Shown: piece by piece, positions 61,800 to 64,000 of the stretch
Numbering within the stretch: position 1 is the stretch's first letter
Layout: each line of letters begins with the position of its first letter
NCBI GenBank assembly: GCA_947683625.1
Contig: CANTUR010000424.1
Span: forward strand, 124,001 to 188,000
Direction: 5' to 3'
Source: Mallotus nudiflorus
Taxonomy: Eukaryota > Streptophyta > Magnoliopsida > Malpighiales > Euphorbiaceae
Length of the DNA: 64,000 nt
Notes under the pieces: generated by a model
Seen by the model: only the letters and a program-made list of their open reading frames with translations
The model's database searches: none
What the model was told of the DNA's origin: nothing
Made by a program: the position numbers and the translations under genes

Positions 61800-62761
61800 T
61801 GCGATGCTATTTAGGATGTACTATGATAACTCCCCTCACAAAATCAATATTCAAACTTCCCTCAAAACCTAAATTATCTGAATTGGATTCAATTCCCCTA
61901 AATCCACTTGACATCCCTTCATTTGCACCCTTGGACATAGGCTCACCACTATTAACTCCCTTCCCATGATCACCTTCTATATTAGTCTGGTAACCCTTCA
62001 TTTCCATATTGTTGTCACCCCCATCCCCACTCGTGTTTTCTCTGCCATCAATGGTGGATCTTTGCCAGAGACATTTGGCACCAATACCTTCGACACCCTT
62101 TTTTTCCCCTCATGCAAAGCTCTATTATACAAGAATGGAACTTTCTTATCAGGGCAATTATAGTATTGCTCACAGAATTGATCAGTATGTCTTAGTATTC
62201 CATAAAAGAAACAAAAGGTAAGGAAACATTCATATTAGAAGTTAATCCATAACTAGAAACCTCTAGCTTTCTTTATCCTTATCTTCCTCTTAAGAGGTTT
62301 ACGGACATCAAACAAAATTTGAATACTCATATAGCTCTTCCAAGAACCCCCAAAGTTATTAGGATCATATTCAATATATGCGCCAACATAATTTCCAATC
62401 TCCTTGCATAATCTCTCCGACATAAATCCACTAGGAACATCGTGGGCTTGAATCCACATTTCAATATGAGAGAATTGTACCTGTAAAGGCTATTCTTCAT
62501 CACCTAAATGCTTCACAATACAAAGATTACCATCAAATGTCCATGGTCCACAAGTCATCACCCTCTTCAGATCCAAGATATGGAAAAACTGGAACAAAAA
62601 TAGATTTGCTGCTAATTCCTTTACAAACATTCCTTTGATAAGTCTCCATAACGAAGCAATTATATTCTACATCATATTAAAAGCAACTAGTTTGTCGGAA
62701 AGAAACTACCCCACCAAAATAAATTCAAAGGCTTCACCCATTATTATGGAATTCAAGTTTA
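61800..62761 (-). pseudogene. LINE ORF1-like protein (DUF4283 plus zinc knuckle)
   Basis: RNA-binding partner of the LINE. Minus-strand reading: KGMFVKELAANLFLFQFFHI, VMTCGPWTFDGNLCIVKHLG, then MWIQAHDVPSGFMSERLCKE and IGNYVGAYIEYDPNNFGGSW, the DUF4283 pattern. CFFYGILRHTDQFC follows near 62190, a CCHC-type knuckle in which the second Cys reads Tyr. The C-terminal part is a polar Gly/Ser-rich tail (61807-62007). Stops near 62505 and 62710 break the first half. Confidence 0.8.
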
Positions 62762-63242
62762 TGTTCACCAATAATAATAAAAATCACCTTGAGAATTATT
62801 TCACATGTGACTAAAGTGTAAACGATTGTATTAAAAATAACCCCAAGGTATATTTTCAGGAAAAAGTGGTAGGGTCATAATGGTCTCACTTAAAAATCAC
62901 ACTTCTTAGATAGAATTTTACGAAGATAAAGTAATTTTAATAGCACAATAATTAACAATAACTATACTCGACAATAACTATTAAATAGGCATAAAAGAGA
63001 ACACCAAAATTTAATGAGGTTTGGCCAATTATGCCTACATCCTCAAACACTACTAAAATAATATTTCACTAATTGAGGAAATATTACAAAAGAGAGAGAA
63101 AGAATATAATTGCCTAAATATATAAGAGAGGAAATTTAGGATGGATTTAACTAAGGGGGGAGGAGTTCTTTTATAACCTAAGAACTCCTCCTATTTTTCA
63201 AAACATCATGATGTGGGATTTTGGCAAATAATAAAACCAACA
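62762..63242 (-). repeat. 3' LTR of Tork-like copia element
   Basis: The right edge (TGTTGG on the minus strand) is fixed by the polypurine tract at 63243-63256. A TATATATTTA box on the minus strand is at 63115-63124, and the GAGGATGTAGGCATAATTGG region typical of such LTRs is at about 63034-63053. The left edge at 62762 is a guess from TGTT/AACA ends; without the second LTR it could lie up to about 100 bases further right. Confidence 0.6.
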
Positions 63243-63339
63243 AATCTTCACCTTGGTAAAATATCATACAATTCTCTCACAGATCCATCTTTCAGTAGTG
63301 TTTGCAAATTTCATCTTTCAATTTGTAACAATATTGATT

Positions 63340-64000
63340 AAGTCTAAACAATGTTTAAACTTAACTGCAGTTACCACTTTTTCATCATATCAGTAGGGTT
63401 CTCAATAGTTTAAATCTTCTGGATTGTAACTACACTTCTTCCAAAATCTCCCATACAAAGTGATATCGAACATCAATATGCTTCATCCTTTCATGATAAA
63501 CTCGGTTCTTTGCTGAATGAATAGTACTCTGACTGTCACAATGCACTTTGATGCGCTTCTGCTCAATTCCCAGTTCATCAAGCAATACTTGAAGCCAAAT
63601 TGCTTCTTTTACAGCCTCTGTAACTGCCATATACTCTTCCTCCGTAGTAGACAAAGCAACTGTTGACTATAAGGTGGACTTCCAACTAACTAGTGCCTTT
63701 GCAAAAGTAAACACATAACCAGTAGTTAATCGATGCTTATCCAAATCACCAGCATAGTCAGAATCACAATACCTAACTACACACTGACCATATTGTCTAT
63801 CCTGCTAAAATACTAAACCAATATCTACGATGTTTAGAATATACCGTAGAATCCATTTCACAGCTTGCTAATGTTCCTTTCCTGGATCATGCATGTACCT
63901 ACTCACAACCCTAACTGCCTATGAAATATCAGGCCTCATACACACCATTGCATATATCAAGTTACCAATAACACTTGCATATAGTACTTTTGACATGTAT
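63340..64000 (-). pseudogene. RT end and RNase H of Tork-like copia element, partial
   Basis: Minus-strand reading: LYASVIGNLIYAMVCMRPDI, then VVSRYMHDPGKEH, a stop, VKWILRYI; RNase H: VRYCDSDYAGDLDKHRLTTG (Asp), STTEEEYMAVTEAVKEAIWL (Glu), VHCDSQSTIHSAKNRVYHER (Asp) and MKHIDVRYHFVWEILEE. Stops near 63430, 63669 and 63807 break the frame; the latter two sit where Gln is usual. Confidence 0.85.

Larger units (their letters stand above)
52136..62761 (-). mobile_element. Plant L1-type LINE, interrupted by a chromovirus
   Basis: Minus-strand order: DUF4283-like ORF1 with zinc knuckle, apurinic-type endonuclease, RT, zinc-binding reverse-transcriptase region, C-terminal RNase H, and an A/T-rich tail at the left end (plus-strand T runs at 52090-52130). 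Without the 5.5-kb chromovirus (55813-61357) the LINE is about 5.1 kb. The 5' border against the copia LTR near 62760 is uncertain. Stops and frameshifts are spread through it. Confidence 0.9.
62762..64000 (-). mobile_element. Ty1/copia element 3' end, Tork-like, cut by window edge
   Basis: Minus-strand RT end and RNase H are followed by a polypurine-like CCAAGGTGAAGATT and an LTR starting TGTTGG. The rest of the element lies right of base 64000. The RNase H wording resembles Tork/Tnt1-type copia elements. Confidence 0.75.

Overview
The window is nuclear DNA of a flowering plant, most likely a dicot. It is AT-rich and almost wholly built of transposable elements, as in pericentromeric or other gene-poor heterochromatin. 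The evidence is plant-type Ty1/copia and Ty3/gypsy polyproteins, a plant L1-type LINE with DUF4283-like and RVT_3-like RNase H parts, initiator-Met primer sites, and a broken plant ERdj3B-type J-protein gene. No intact host gene, tRNA, rRNA or CRISPR array was seen. Nearly every element ORF is broken by stops and frameshifts, so most entries are pseudogenes. The species cannot be named from the sequence.

Layout: (1) 1-5189, minus strand: a Tat-lineage Ty3/gypsy element cut by the window edge (RT, RNase H, second RNase H, leader, 2.06-kb 5' LTR; gag missing). It sits inside (2) 5190-11275, plus strand: a Sirevirus-like copia element (gag knuckle, protease, integrase, RT/RNase H, small env-position ORF, a run of polypurine tracts, 1.1-kb 3' LTR). 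(3) 11276-13850: a mosaic of a dead copia RT and an Athila-like gag/PBS/LTR piece carrying a compound microsatellite. (4) 14353-30672, plus: a complete copia element (LTRs about 300 bp, TSD TAAGT) split inside its RT by (5) 17629-29248, plus: a complete Tekay/Del-like chromovirus (LTRs about 3.3 kb, TSD TTTAT). (6) 30678-34332: host sequence with the ERdj3B-like remnant. (7) 34333-37689, minus: a solo LTR of the same Tekay-like family (TSD ATTTA). (8) 37762-49073, minus: a Tat-like element with LTRs, leader and gag but no pol, and a long repeat-bearing 3' region (TSD GATAT). (9) 49079-52135: AT-rich unassigned DNA. (10) 52136 to about 62761, minus: a LINE whose endonuclease is split by (11) 55813-61357, minus: a second chromovirus. 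(12) About 62762-64000, minus: the 3' end of another copia element.

The window therefore holds three host/insert pairs: Tat in Sirevirus, Tekay in copia, chromovirus in LINE. I found no undescribed defence or metabolic system. The best leads are structural: two Tat derivatives with opposite losses (one without gag, one without pol), a 91-bp tandem array in the pol-less element's 3' region that could seed a satellite, a spot in the Tekay LTR where three copies carry different microsatellites, and a chromovirus whose 5' LTR has lost its TATA box.
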